Below are positions 33,885-43,390 of a DNA stretch of 64,000 bases, piece after piece. The notes beneath the pieces were generated by a model that was not told the origin of the DNA, searched no databases, and worked only from the letters and a program-made list of their open reading frames with translations. Origin of the DNA: Triplophysa rosa (taxonomy: Eukaryota; Chordata; Actinopteri; Cypriniformes; Nemacheilidae); assembly GCF_024868665.1 (NCBI RefSeq), contig NC_079891.1, positions 11,494,825 to 11,558,824 of the forward strand, in the 5' to 3' direction. The position numbers and the translations under genes are program-made. Each line of letters starts with the position of its first letter. The first letter of the stretch is position 1.

Positions 33885-33960
33885 GGTCCGAGTGGGACTC
33901 GAACCAGATAAAGACGCAACACGCGACTGCGAGCAAACCGAGCTAACCTGTAGACTAACA
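33885..33960 (-). ncRNA. tRNA-like sequence (probable pseudo-tRNA or SINE head)
   Basis: The minus strand has GGTTCGAGTCC (33905-33895), a perfect RNA polymerase III B box and T-arm, within GGTTCGAGTCCCACTCGG. It also has TTAGCTCGGTTT (33947-33936), an A-box-like D-arm, at plausible spacing. I could not draw a convincing acceptor or anticodon stem, so a functional tRNA is unlikely. Confidence 0.4.
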
Positions 33961-33963
33961 GCA

Positions 33964-34290
33964 ACGACTCGTCTTGCTTCTAATTCTGTCATCATTTACG
34001 CACCCGCATTTACACATTGCTTCCTGGAACATACTGCATTAGTTATATGTTTTTCTTTTCAGCTGGTTTTTCTTTCATTTCTTTCCATTTTTGTTTTCCA
34101 CAAAGTTAAGCTGGATATGGATTTGAGGTGACACTACGGTCAGACGGTTTCATCGCGTGCCAGACCCCCAGTTAACTTAAGTGAACAGCGCCATTGGAAA
34201 TTGTACTGGATGCTCCGAGCCTCCGACTTGCCGTAGAGCTCGCAAACCCAGAAGAGGAGGGGCTATGTATATAGCTAATAAATTTGCATT
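33964..34290. other. Unassigned
   Basis: Between the tRNA-like sequence and the ACGCCG-word cluster. No supported gene. Confidence 0.4.
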
Positions 34291-34578
34291 TTGTGTGACG
34301 TGGGACGTTAACTTAACGTCGATCGGCGTGCGGCGTTATTTAAACGCGTGGTGGCGTATGACGTTAATTTAGCGCCAGGCGGCGCTTATTTAACGCCTGG
34401 TGGCGTTAAGAAATCGGCGTTTTAATATTAATACGGCGATCAAAAGCACGCGAATTGTGAACCTGTTGGCTTTCGATACTTAATTAACGCCTGGCGGCGT
34501 TAAGAAATCGGCGTTTTAATATTAATACGGCGATCAAAAGCACGCGAATTGTGAACCTGTTGGCTTTCGATATTTTCG
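34291..34578. repeat. CGGCGT-word cluster with a 94-bp tandem duplication
   Basis: Short palindromes such as AGCGCCAGGCGGCGCT and AACGCCTGGTGGCGTT recur. The segment 34391-34484 is repeated at 34485-34578 almost exactly (AACGCCTGG[T/C]GGCGTTAAG... to GTTGGCTTTCGAT). The cluster leads straight into the 276-bp repeat copy 2, as a second, rearranged form of the ACGCCG element. Confidence 0.8.
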
Positions 34579-34848
34579 CGCGTTTTTTACGGCGTTTGGA
34601 TGTAAACGCGTTACGTAATTCTGAACCATTTTGCTTTTTTCTTCCTGCTTGCATAATAAAATTCTAATTTATTTATATAGCGCTTTTCGCAATGTGCATT
34701 GTTCAAAAGCAGCTTTACAGAAGAAAATCTATTAAAAAACAAACAAACAGAAAAACACTTAAGGTAAAACACAGTGCATGGTGTTTGTAGAACAAGCAAG
34801 GTCGTTCTAATTAAGCTATGTTAACGGAATTTACCGAACCTTAATCTA
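34573..34848. repeat. 276-bp direct repeat, copy 2
   Basis: Second copy of 31688-31963, 2885 bases away in the same orientation, with one mismatch. It contains the same ACGCCG-element end and the same minus-strand L2 tail with the same truncation point, so it arose by duplication and not by a second LINE insertion. Confidence 0.9.
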
Positions 34849-35194
34849 ATAACATAAAATAATATATTATGTTATTAATTTATTACCTATAATAAAGGTA
34901 ACATAAATAGGTAAGAGAACAAGAGTTAGAAGAGTAATTTATTCGTAACAGAAAACAGTATTTACTTATAATGCAGTTTTGCACAAGTCAGAAACTCCAC
35001 CCAAACTGAAACTGAGATATCATCCCATATAAGTTAAATTATATGAGAGAATGCGGCGTCATATGTCTAAATGCAGTTTAAAGGTTGAAAATTACTTTAA
35101 TCAAAATAATCATTACAAAAATTTTAAAAATAATAATAAGCTTGATTGCTTAGCAACATTAAACTGTATAATTTATCTGCCCCATGCCGTGGAG
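34849..35194. other. AT-rich spacer
   Basis: No supported gene or repeat boundary. Confidence 0.45.
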
Positions 35195-35765
35195 GAGCGC
35201 GTTTCTCCGCAGCCGGCCTCAACAGACTGAAAACGGACGTTCACCCAAGCATTTAGATATGATTGATTTTACTCGACAAAGCATATGAAACAAAGATAAA
35301 TAATGACCATGACTCACTCCAGTATGCATGTTCTCCATTTTACATTTTGCACTGAATTACATTACATTTTAGCATTAACGGAAATGTCCGTAAAATAAAA
35401 GAAAATGTACTGGTAATTTTCTGCCAGTAGTTCATCTGTTTTAACAGGATTTTTTTTACAGTGTATGTAATTACGTTTAATTAGGCCTAATATTCGGAGC
35501 AATGGGATCAGTAGGCTTATAACCACCATCTTTCTGCAAACCAACTTTTTAAAATGTGTTTTTCCTGTAGCTTGTAAGTAGCATGCCCGCACCCCGACTC
35601 ATTTTGCCATGTTCTCGCCAGTCTAGGCTGCATGAGTGGGTTGCCGGGCCTGAATCCCGCACTTATTTCTATGTGCTGAATAATATTTTTTTCCATTTCA
35701 TTGTAAGTTTCTTTGCAGTTCCACGCACGATAGCGTCAGTCTCTTCACGGAGGTAAATGGCAAGG
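35195..35765. mobile_element. Inverted-repeat transposon, copy 2, shortened
   Basis: AAGCATTTAGATATGATTGA and TTTTACTCGACAAAGCATA at about 35250-35290 match 32305-32345. CCTGAATCCCGCAC at about 35650 matches 33463. GATAGCGTCAGTCTCTTCAC at about 35728 matches 33583. The order is the same as in copy 1, with about 1 kb less interior and without the outermost arm ends. Confidence 0.65.
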
Positions 35766-35924
35766 CATTTGGCATTGACTTGGGCTGTGTTATATTTTAG
35801 TTAATAAGTTCATGCTTGCAATCATTGCGCAACATTATTGCGTCTCCTTATAGTCAATCAATTTTTGTAATATGGAAACGAAAATCACATGGGCTACTGA
35901 TAAGAGACATGCATAGACTAAAAG

Positions 35925-35965
35925 GCCCCTGTAAGTCGCTTTGGATAAAAGTGTCTGCTAAATGC
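35925..35965 (+). repeat. Fish LINE/SINE 3' tail
   Basis: CTGTAAGTCGCTTTGGATAA plus AAGTGTCTGCTAAATG, the same tail as at 8746-8800. Confidence 0.75.
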
Positions 35966-36204
35966 GTAAATGTAAAATCTATTACTGTTCGTTCGTCCTG
36001 CTTATAGCACGAAAGTCCACTGATGTGTGAGCTCAGCAGCAAAAATCAAGTGCAGATACGGTTTATAAAAAGATCTCTCATTCCAGACTTTCTTTTCATA
36101 CTGACCACGCATTAAGTACTGAAATATAAATCTAAAAACGACCCAGCGATACAGATAAACAGAACAAGACCAACGAACAACGTCTTTTGCCATCCCAAAA
36201 AGGT

Positions 36205-36345
36205 AAAAAAAATCACTCTCACGTACCTTCTCGGGATCTGTTCCATGATAATGGAATGATCTCCCTGCTGCTACAAGATCAGCAGATTCTGTTGCCATCT
36301 TTAAGAATTGGCTAAAAACATATCTCTTCCGCCAACACCTGACCG
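36205..36345 (+). pseudogene. L2-group RT extreme C-terminus
   Basis: A frame on the plus strand reads WNDLPAATRSADSVAIFKNW and LKTYLFRQHLTD, the conserved end of L2/CR1-type ORF2. Nothing upstream belongs to it. The longer minus-strand frame over it is a shadow. Confidence 0.65.
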
Positions 36346-36349
36346 ATAC

Positions 36350-37757
36350 AGGTTTTCAGGAATATCAAAAAAATAGATTGAAAGTCAATTTTTTGTCAAA
36401 AAAAAATCATTTAAATTTTTTCATCAAAATATTATTCAATAAACTCTTGTCTATTATCTCTGAAAAAATTGTGGCAAAATTTACTTGTTTATTGCTGAAA
36501 AATAGCCATTTATAGTGGCTATAGCTGATGTTTAAGGACATGCTGGCGGAGCTGCAAAAAATCACTCATAACTTCCCTCTCTTAACACTACAAAGACAGT
36601 TCACCTATCAAAGTAAAAAAACAATATGAAGAATGAAGAAGTATCAATGCACATGTCCCACCAGTCCTGTGTAAACTACGGCATGCAAAGTTTTTTATAC
36701 AACGTTTTCGTGAGATGGCGGAGCTCACCTGGAGCACCGGGAGTTATCCAGGTCCGCTGCTCATGTGGAGTCGCCTCCGGACCGCGATCGCAAAACATAC
36801 AGGGGATGATCAAATGTTCAGACACTATGCCCATGATAAACAATGTAAAACTTGCTTCACTACTTACTAGATGTTGTCCATAAGGTTTGCTAGTTTCCTT
36901 GTATAGTGATAGTGCTCTTAGCACTCCTGACAGAGCTTTCGTTCTTTAAGTAGTGCCCAGCACTATTTTCTTTACTTTCGTTTTTTTTCAAAAGTTTTAT
37001 ACAGTTTTTTATAGACTTCAACACTAGGAATTTTGTTTTATTAAATAGTTATTTAGAGTAAGTATTTTACCACTGTAAAGTGACTTACTTGTGATACTTG
37101 ACTGTTGTGCTTTTATTTTCATCCCCTAAACTTAAACCTGTTTTTCTCCAAATTCCATTCCTGAAAATCATAGTGCTCAGCCGACGTCAGATAAAAGCCA
37201 TAACTTTTGTTACATACAAGTTATGCACAAAATAAAAACTGATTTGAAAAGGGCTTGAACCAAGCTTTATATGTGGTATATGGTATAAAACATAATATGT
37301 ACATTGTCACCATGTGTTGGGTTTTCCAGATTGCATCACAAATGTAAAAATACAGAGTGGGTCACCTTGCATGGAATTTGCCATGTTGTTTCTAAAGAAT
37401 CCCTAAAAGGACAAACTGCTCTATAGAGCGGGTTTTGTAAATATGTTATCTCCTTCGGCAAAGAAGCAAAAATGTGACAACATCTTAGTTCTGTGGCAGC
37501 CTCCACAGTGTTTTGAAACGGAAGGGGGATGGTGGAGTGACAGTGGTTGCAATTCGCAAACTCACCGCTAGGTACCACTAAATTTCCCACATTAGATCTT
37601 TAAGTGCATATTTTTCCATTAATGTTTATTTAGCATGAAATAGTTCATTGTTCTACATTTCTTAAAAACCTGTATTAGCAATTAAGCTTTTTCAGAATCG
37701 TTTTCTTTTCACTATTATTTTAATTTATGCACCACAAATGTAACAAATGTAAAATAT
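36350..37757. other. Unassigned stretch before the DIRS element
   Basis: No supported gene. Frames at 36626-36924 exist on both strands without motifs. 37330-37610 resembles non-coding transposon sequence, but I could not define ends. Confidence 0.4.
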
Positions 37758-37780
37758 GTTCCCTATCGATACTTCACTCG

Positions 37781-37994
37781 TACTGCGTAGCAGGACGCTA
37801 TGGGGAAAACTCATTTTTCTCCAATTACTGAAGCTTTACAATAACGCAGTGAATACTGCACGTCCATTGGTGTTTGCAAAGTAAAACTTTGAGCCAATGG
37901 CAGCGAAGCTGCTCGGACCTATGGCGATGGTGCCTGCCAAAATGGGCGGGGCTTATGGCTATATAAGCAGACACATCACCGTAGGGTCCTCAGA
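37781..37994. repeat. DIRS left inverted terminal repeat
   Basis: Near-exact reverse complement of 42833-43047. Landmarks are GCAGGACGCTATGGGGAAAA, CATTGGTGTTTGCAAAGTAA and TCACCGTAGGGTCCTCAG. Confidence 0.92.
37944..37967 (+). promoter_or_regulatory. DIRS promoter in the left ITR (GC box and TATA box)
   Basis: GGGCGGGGC (37944-37952) is followed by CTATATAAG (37959-37967), with CCAAT-type words (GAGCCAATGG) upstream. Transcription would start about 30 bases downstream and run into ORF1. Because the repeat is inverted, the right ITR has the same promoter facing inward on the minus strand (CTTATATAG near 42855). Confidence 0.7.
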
Positions 37995-38137
37995 TTTCTT
38001 CTCCTTCAGCGACGACTTCTACCTCGCTACAGCGATTCGCTGATCTCAGCAGCGCCGGTTCCTGTTCCCTGCCGCCATCCGGCAAGCTCTAAAAAAGCAA
38101 ATTTCCATTGAGCAAATTTCCTGCGGCGTTGTTGCAA

Positions 38138-39619
38138 ATGCCGCACCGTCACTGTCATTCGTGTGGGATATCCCTGCACGCCGCTGATGGTCACGGCGAG
38201 TGCGTCTCATGCTTGGGAGTTTCCCATGCTCAAGACGCACTCAGAGAGACGGAATGCCCTCATTGCGAGAACATGAGTCTCTCCTCTCTGTGCTCGCGGA
38301 TAGCTTTCTTCTCAGAGAGCGAATCTGCTTCTCGATCCCTCCCGCTTCACTCTACGGAGACGAAGCAGCGGGGTAGAGGAACTAAGCGCTCGGGGAAGAG
38401 CGAGCTCACGTCCCCTCGGCGTGCCTCGCCTTCTCCACAGAGAGAAAATTCGCCGGTTCGTTTTTCCCAGGCCGACCAGCGTCTGCCGGCGTCTGCTGGC
38501 GGCATGGTCTCGTTTGGCGGAAGCGAATTCGAGGAAGACGACAGCATGTCGTTAGCGGCTTCAGACGGGGAGGAGCTGTCGGGCTCGGTTTTCGACCCCG
38601 CCCCCCTGCCGTCTATAGAGCACAGCGAACCCGCGCCGGGTCTGGATTCCGAGCTTTTTCGGGTCCTTACTAAGGCTGTGGAGGAGCTGGGCTTAGAGTG
38701 GTCCTCTCCGGAGGAACCCGCTCGCAGCCGCCTGGACAAATGGTTCCTGCCGGGGCGCCGCCAAGCCCCTCGTCAACGAACTTCACCGTTCTTCCCGGAG
38801 GTTCATGATGAACTCACCAGGTCATGGCGCGCTCCCTACTCAGCCCGTCTACGACCCTCTTCTTCCTCCGCTCTCACCTCGGTCGACGGCGCGGAAGAAA
38901 AAGGATATCAGAAGCTACCTCCCCTGGATGAGTCGGTGGCCGCACATCTGTGTCCGCCCTCGGCCATCGGTTGGACGGCAAAAGCGACCCATCCCTCCAA
39001 GCCATGCAAAACCACCTCGGCCCTCGCTGGACGCGCATTCTCGTCCGCCGGCCAGGCGGCTTCAGCACTACATTCCATGGCAGTGCTTCAAGTGTACCAG
39101 GCCAAACTCCTCCAGGGCATGGACGGGTCCGGTACAGATATCGCGCCCTTCAAAGAGCTGCGGAGCGCGACGGATCTCGCCCTACGCGCCACCAAGGCCA
39201 CGGCCCAGGCGATAGGCAGATCGATGGCCAGTCTCGTGGTGCTCGAGCGCCATCTGTGGCTGACGCTTACAGAGATCAAGGAAGCAGACAAGGTCCCCTT
39301 CCTCGATGCTCCAATATCCGCTACCGGCCTCTTCGGACCAGCAGTGGAGGGTTTTGCGGAACGCTTCACCGCAGCGCAGAAATCTTCGCAGGCCATGAAG
39401 CACTTCCTGCCCAAGAGACCCGGGTCCAGACCTGCGTCGGCTCGCCCCAAGCCAACACCAACTCAGCAGCCGGTGAAGGCCACGCCCCCCGCTGCCCAGA
39501 AGGTAACAGGAGCTGAGACGCGTCAACGATCTCGCTCCGGGAGACGTTTCCCCCACCCTCAGCGTCAGGGACCCCGGCCAAAGATCACGCTGGACCCTGC
39601 GCCTCAGGCACCATCCTGA
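38138..39619 (+). CDS. DIRS ORF1, gag-like protein
   Basis: The probable structural protein of the DIRS particle. The frame is open for 493 codons from the ATG at 38138; the ten codons before it have no ATG. The N-terminus has a Cys/His pattern (CHSCG...DGHGECVSCLGVSHA...CPHC), likely a zinc-binding region. A Ser/Glu-rich acidic segment follows. The middle carries [13 protein letters not shown] and PPLDESVAAHLCPPSA, which recur in the degraded ORF1 at 1135-1958. The C-terminus is basic and Pro/Arg-rich, suggesting nucleic-acid binding. No lesion is seen. It overlaps none of its neighbours; RT coding follows in another frame. Confidence 0.85.
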   Translation: MPHRHCHSCGISLHAADGHGECVSCLGVSHAQDALRETECPHCENMSLSSLCSRIAFFSESESASRSLPLHSTETKQRGRGTKRSGKSELTSPRRASPSPQRENSPVRFSQADQRLPASAGGMVSFGGSEFEEDDSMSLAASDGEELSGSVFDPAPLPSIEHSEPAPGLDSELFRVLTKAVEELGLEWSSPEEPARSRLDKWFLPGRRQAPRQRTSPFFPEVHDELTRSWRAPYSARLRPSSSSALTSVDGAEEKGYQKLPPLDESVAAHLCPPSAIGWTAKATHPSKPCKTTSALAGRAFSSAGQAASALHSMAVLQVYQAKLLQGMDGSGTDIAPFKELRSATDLALRATKATAQAIGRSMASLVVLERHLWLTLTEIKEADKVPFLDAPISATGLFGPAVEGFAERFTAAQKSSQAMKHFLPKRPGSRPASARPKPTPTQQPVKATPPAAQKVTGAETRQRSRSGRRFPHPQRQGPRPKITLDPAPQAPS

Positions 39620-39686
39620 GACCGAGGAAAGGAAGAGGAAGGGACCGTGTCTCGCTGCGGCTGGACCTCCTTCAAAGAAGGCTCTT

Positions 39687-41168
39687 TTGTTCGCCCAAAC
39701 ACCCCGTTCTGTTCCAGGTGCCGGCGAAAATGTGTTTTTGTTCCAAAATGTGAATACCGGGTCTGTTCTAACGCCCGCACAACCCACCGCTGTTATAGCG
39801 GGCACTTATATAAAACACAAACATTGTCAGAAAAAGAGCAACCTTCCTCTTCCACTCTCCACAGGAGTCAAGCCCCCGAAAGGCGGCATACCTCCCCAAT
39901 GCATTCAACCCCTTGCCATATGGGCCGAGGCCTGGCGGGCCATCCCTGGGATATCGGATTGGGTAATGGGAATAATATCTCAAGGATATTCACGCACGGA
40001 GTTGGTGAACTTACTGGACAAAGGAGCCATAGAACCGGTTCCACCAGATCAAACCGAGTCGGGCTTTTACAGCCGCTACTTCCTCGTACCCAAAAAGGAT
40101 GGCGGTCTCCGCCCCATCCTCGATCTCAGACATCTGAACCGCGCCCTTATGAAATGGCGTTTCAGAATGATTACACTGAAACAGATCCTCTCGCAGATAT
40201 ACCCAGGGGACTGGTTCTTCTCCCTGGATCTGAAAGACGCTTACTTCCACATCCAGATAGCCCCCCATCACAGACGATTCTTGAGATTCGCCTACGATGG
40301 GGTTGCATATCAATACATGGTCCTTCCATTTGGACTGTCTCTAGCTCCCCGCACTTTCACGAAGTGCATGGACGCGGCTCTATCCCCTCTCAGGCAGACG
40401 GGAATCCGCATTCTGAACTACCTCGACGACTGGCTTGTTCTAGCACAGTCAGAGGAAGAGCTAAGGTCCCACAGTTCCCTCCTCCTCAGTCACCTGGAAT
40501 GCCTGGGGCTCAGAATCAACCTCGCCAAAAGCGCTCTGTCCCCCAGCCAACGGATTTCGTTCCTGGGGGGCGGTTTTCGATTCGAACCGTCTAACGGCCA
40601 GAATCACGCCAGACCGTGCCCTAGCCATTCAGCAGCTCGCGGCCTCTTTTACACCCGGAGCATCACGCCCCCTCAAGGCGTTTCAGAAGATGCTGGGTCT
40701 CATGGCCTCCGCATCTCAAGTACTGCAGTTGGGCGTTCTTCGGATGCCTGTTCCACAGACGCCTCCAAAACGGGTTGGGGGGCTCTGTGCAATGGCACAC
40801 CGACCTTCGGCCACTGGTCGATTCAGGAATAGGGCCTGCACATCAACTGCCTAGAAATGCAGGCAGTATGGCTGGCTCTTCGCCACTTCCTGCCGGTCTT
40901 ACGGGACCGCCACGTTTTAGTCCGATCAGACAGCATGACAGTGGTGTCCTACATAAATCACCAGGGAGGCCTCTCCTCAAGACGCCTCTTCTCCCTGGTA
41001 CTTTGCCCCTTGGAATGGGCTCAGTGCAGTCTGCGCTCACTAAGGGCAACTCATGTGCCAGGCAGACTGAACCAGGGAGCAGATATGCTATTTCGGAGCA
41101 ACGTCCCTTCAGAGGAATGGACGATCCACCCCAAGTCGGTTCAGAAAATTTGGGAAGTCTTCGGCTAG
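39687..41168 (+). pseudogene. DIRS reverse transcriptase-RNase H, broken
   Basis: RT-RNase H copies the element's RNA. RT blocks are clear: FLVPKKDGGLRPILDLRHLN, FFSLDLKDAYFHIQI (motif A Asp), LPFGLSLAPRTFTKCMD and NYLDDWLVL with the catalytic Asp pair at 40422-40427. A run of six G at about 40565 carries one base too many: GAVFDS becomes GGGF and the frame is lost. RNase H remains are TDASKTGWGALC, then CLEMQAVW and VRSDSMTVVSYI (Asp, Glu, Asp). Part of the RT-RNase H connection appears deleted. In-frame stops follow WSIQE (about 40830) and WEVFG (about 41167). The first in-frame ATG is at 39966, so ORF2 may normally be reached by frameshift or re-initiation. Confidence 0.85.
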
Positions 41169-41240
41169 GCAGAAATCGACCTTTTTACCTCAAAAGACAA
41201 CACTCATTGCCCAACCTATTTTTCGAAGGACAGGGATGCC

Positions 41241-42476
41241 TTGGCCCACAACTGGCCCAACCGGCTCCTCTATGCCTTCCCCCCGATCGCTCTCATACCA
41301 CAGACGATCAGGAGGATCAGAGAACAGGCGCACAAGGTGCTGTTCGTAGCCCCACTCTGGAAGAACCAGCCCTGGGTGGCCTATTCCCCTGAGACGGGAC
41401 CTCCTCTCTCAGGCAGGCAACACGATTTGGCACCCCCAGCCAGAGCTGTGGGCTCTGCACCTTTGGCCTCTCGACGGGAGCCTACGGTCCTCCCCGAGAG
41501 TGTCATGAACACAATATCACAGGCTAGAGCTCCGTCTACTAGACGACTCTATAACCTCAAGTGGTCTGTCTTCTCCACCTGGTGTACAACCCGCGGCGCA
41601 GACCCAGAATCCTGTGACATATCACTAATTCTGTCCTTCCTGCAAGAGCTGTTGGATAAGGGCCGCTCCCCTTCCACGCTCAAGGTCTATGTGGCAGCAA
41701 TTGCAGCCTCTCATGCCCCCATAGCGGGCCAAGGAGTGGGAAAGAATGACTTGGTCATTCGTTTCTTGAAGGGTTCCAGGCGGCTACGCCCCCCTCGCCC
41801 CCTCACCGTTCCCATATGGGATCTGCCCACGGTGTTGAGAGCTCTGAAGGGCCCTTCCTTCGAGCCTCTACAGTCTGCAGACCTCCGTCCCTTAACGCTT
41901 AAAACCGCTCTGCTGCTAGCATTAGCATCGGTAAAACGTGTGGGCGATCTACAGGCGCTCTCTGTGAGCCCCTCCTGTCTTGAGTTTGGGCCTGACAACT
42001 CTAAGGTAGTCCTCAAACCTAGACATGGTTACGTACCTAAGGTGCTCTCTACTCCATTTAGAGCACAGGTAGTGACACTTTCCGCGCTCCCCTCCTCCGA
42101 GCAGGACCCGGAGCTGAATCTGCTCTGTCCAGTCAGAGCGCTTAAGATCTACATTGAGCGTTCCGCCCCATTCAGGCGGTCGGAACAGCTTTTTGTCTGC
42201 TTTGGCAACCGCACCAGAGGGTCTCCGGTCACGAAGCATAGACTATCTAAATGGATAGTTGAGGCTATCGCGCTGGCATACTCTTCCTTGGGCCTTCTAT
42301 GCCCCACGGGAGTTAGAGCCCATTCTACTAGAGGTGTCGCCTCTTCCTGGGCATGGTCTAGCGGAGTCTCCATAGCGGATATTTGTGCGGCGGCCTGCTG
42401 GGCTTCGCCTTCCACATTTACCAGATTCTACAGTCTGGACGTTCCGGCCTTAAAGGCCCGGGTCCTTTCTGCTTAA
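41241..42476 (+). CDS. DIRS tyrosine recombinase (integrase), intact frame
   Basis: Inserts the circular DNA form into the genome by strand exchange through a 3'-phosphotyrosine. The 411-codon frame is in the same frame as RT-RNase H and looks like the end of one fused pol. The first ~75 residues (MAHNWPNRLLYAFPPIALIP) belong to the post-RNase H region. A core-binding-like part follows (SQARAPSTRRLYNLKWSVF), then the catalytic domain: Arg233 in SVKRVGDLQAL, His361-x-x-Arg364 in RAHSTRGVASS, Trp387, and Tyr397 in STFTRFYSLDV. All expected catalytic positions are present. Whether the ATG at 41241 is used is uncertain, since a stop at 41167 separates it from RNase H. Confidence 0.88.
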   Translation: MAHNWPNRLLYAFPPIALIPQTIRRIREQAHKVLFVAPLWKNQPWVAYSPETGPPLSGRQHDLAPPARAVGSAPLASRREPTVLPESVMNTISQARAPSTRRLYNLKWSVFSTWCTTRGADPESCDISLILSFLQELLDKGRSPSTLKVYVAAIAASHAPIAGQGVGKNDLVIRFLKGSRRLRPPRPLTVPIWDLPTVLRALKGPSFEPLQSADLRPLTLKTALLLALASVKRVGDLQALSVSPSCLEFGPDNSKVVLKPRHGYVPKVLSTPFRAQVVTLSALPSSEQDPELNLLCPVRALKIYIERSAPFRRSEQLFVCFGNRTRGSPVTKHRLSKWIVEAIALAYSSLGLLCPTGVRAHSTRGVASSWAWSSGVSIADICAAACWASPSTFTRFYSLDVPALKARVLSA

Positions 42477-42674
42477 AACTACTGCTGGGCTGGGGTTGCC
42501 CTCAACCACACCAGCACCTAACACACTACTGGGACAATTAAACGGATTAAGCCACCTATTAGCTTGGTTTTTCCGCCTTCCACAGGATTCTCTGCCTCAT
42601 ACCTATCCTCGAGCCACGGCTTCGGGATTATATGATGTTTTCTTTCCACTTGTAGCACTGCGGGATTATACTGG

Positions 42675-42782
42675 TTCCCCATAGCGTCCTGCTACGCAGT
42701 ACGAGTGAAGTATCGATAGGGAACGTACTCGGTTACTAACGTAACCTCGGTTCCCTGAGATACGGGAACGAGTACTGCATTC
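42675..42782. repeat. DIRS internal complementary region
   Basis: Two adjoining blocks: 42677-42724 is the reverse complement of the element's left end, and 42722-42782 is the reverse complement of its right end. They meet at AAC (the complement of the terminal GTT). This is the template for joining the ends of the circular intermediate in the accepted DIRS model. Confidence 0.88.
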
Positions 42783-42832
42783 CTGGCCGTGCTTACAAGC
42801 TGCATATGGTCGTCGCTTCAGTCGAAGTAACC

Positions 42833-43047
42833 TGAGGACCCTACGGTGATGTGTCTGCTTATATAGCCATAAGCCCCGCCCATTTTGGCGGGCACCATCG
42901 CCATAGGTCCATGCAGCTTCGCTGCCATTGGCTCAAAGTTTTACTTTGCAAACACCAATGGCCATGCAGTATTCACTGCGTTATTGTAAAGCTTCAGTCA
43001 TCGGAGAAAAATGAGTTTTCCCCATAGCGTCCTGCTACGCAGTACTC
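42833..43047. repeat. DIRS right inverted terminal repeat
   Basis: Reverse complement of 37781-37994, with small differences (for example CATCGGAG opposite CTCCAATT). It is followed by a unique outer end, 43048-43095, that matches the ICR. Confidence 0.92.
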
Positions 43048-43294
43048 GTTCCCGTATCTCAGGGAACCGAGGTTACGTTAGTAACCGAGTACGTTTTGTT
43101 GGCAGGGCTCTACAGTAACTTCTTATTTATTTTAAAAAATTAGGAGCACAGACAATTGAGGGTTTTTGGCACCTTATCCACCTTATTTTTGGCGTAAAAT
43201 TGTGTTTAGACTTCCGGTAAGCCACTATAGCTAATGACAGTCATATTGCGAGTGAGACAAGTGTGCTGCTTTGACTGCCAAGTTAATATTTGTT

Positions 43295-43390
43295 ATGGAA
43301 CCCAAAGGTACAAACGTAATGTGTGCAGTTAGAGGTTGCCACAATAGCCGGTACAAATGCAAAAATGTCTACAAAACATTTGCTTTGACT
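43295..43390 (+). pseudogene. THAP-like zinc-finger start, truncated
   Basis: The frame from ATG 43295 reads MEPKGTNVMCAVRGCHNSRY and then KCKNVYKTFALTRA before the repeat at about 43389. C-x4-C followed by His-Asn is how many THAP domains begin; THAP occurs in host factors and P-element-type transposases. The rest of the domain is missing. Confidence 0.35.

Larger units (their letters stand above)
37758..43095 (+). mobile_element. DIRS-type retroelement, structurally complete
   Basis: DIRS elements use a tyrosine recombinase, not a DDE integrase, and have inverted terminal repeats plus an internal complementary region (ICR). Here the left ITR (37758-37994) is inverted at 42833-43095. The ICR (about 42675-42782) is complementary to the two outer ends joined together: GTTCCCTATCG at the left and CCGAGTACGTT at the right are represented by GATAGGGAACGTACTCGG in the ICR, overlapping by GTT. 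Element length is 5338 bp. Order: ITR, gag-like ORF1, RT-RNase H, recombinase, ICR, ITR. RT-RNase H is damaged. Confidence 0.92.

Noticed and set aside
31726..34799. Identical 62-codon frames at 31726-31914 and 34611-34799
   Set aside because: They are the reverse of an L2 3' tail inside the 276-bp duplication, not a gene family.
37336..37590. 84-codon minus-strand frame with several Cys and His
   Set aside because: Spacing fits no zinc-finger pattern, and the DNA resembles non-coding transposon sequence.
38950..39805. Several long frames on both strands within DIRS ORF1
   Set aside because: They are GC-rich shadow frames of ORF1. Only the 38138-39619 frame has the gag-like motifs shared with the other DIRS fragment.
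39647..40594. 315-codon frame overlapping the DIRS RT
   Set aside because: It is offset from the frame that holds all the RT motifs and has low-complexity Arg/Pro/Ser composition. It is a shadow.
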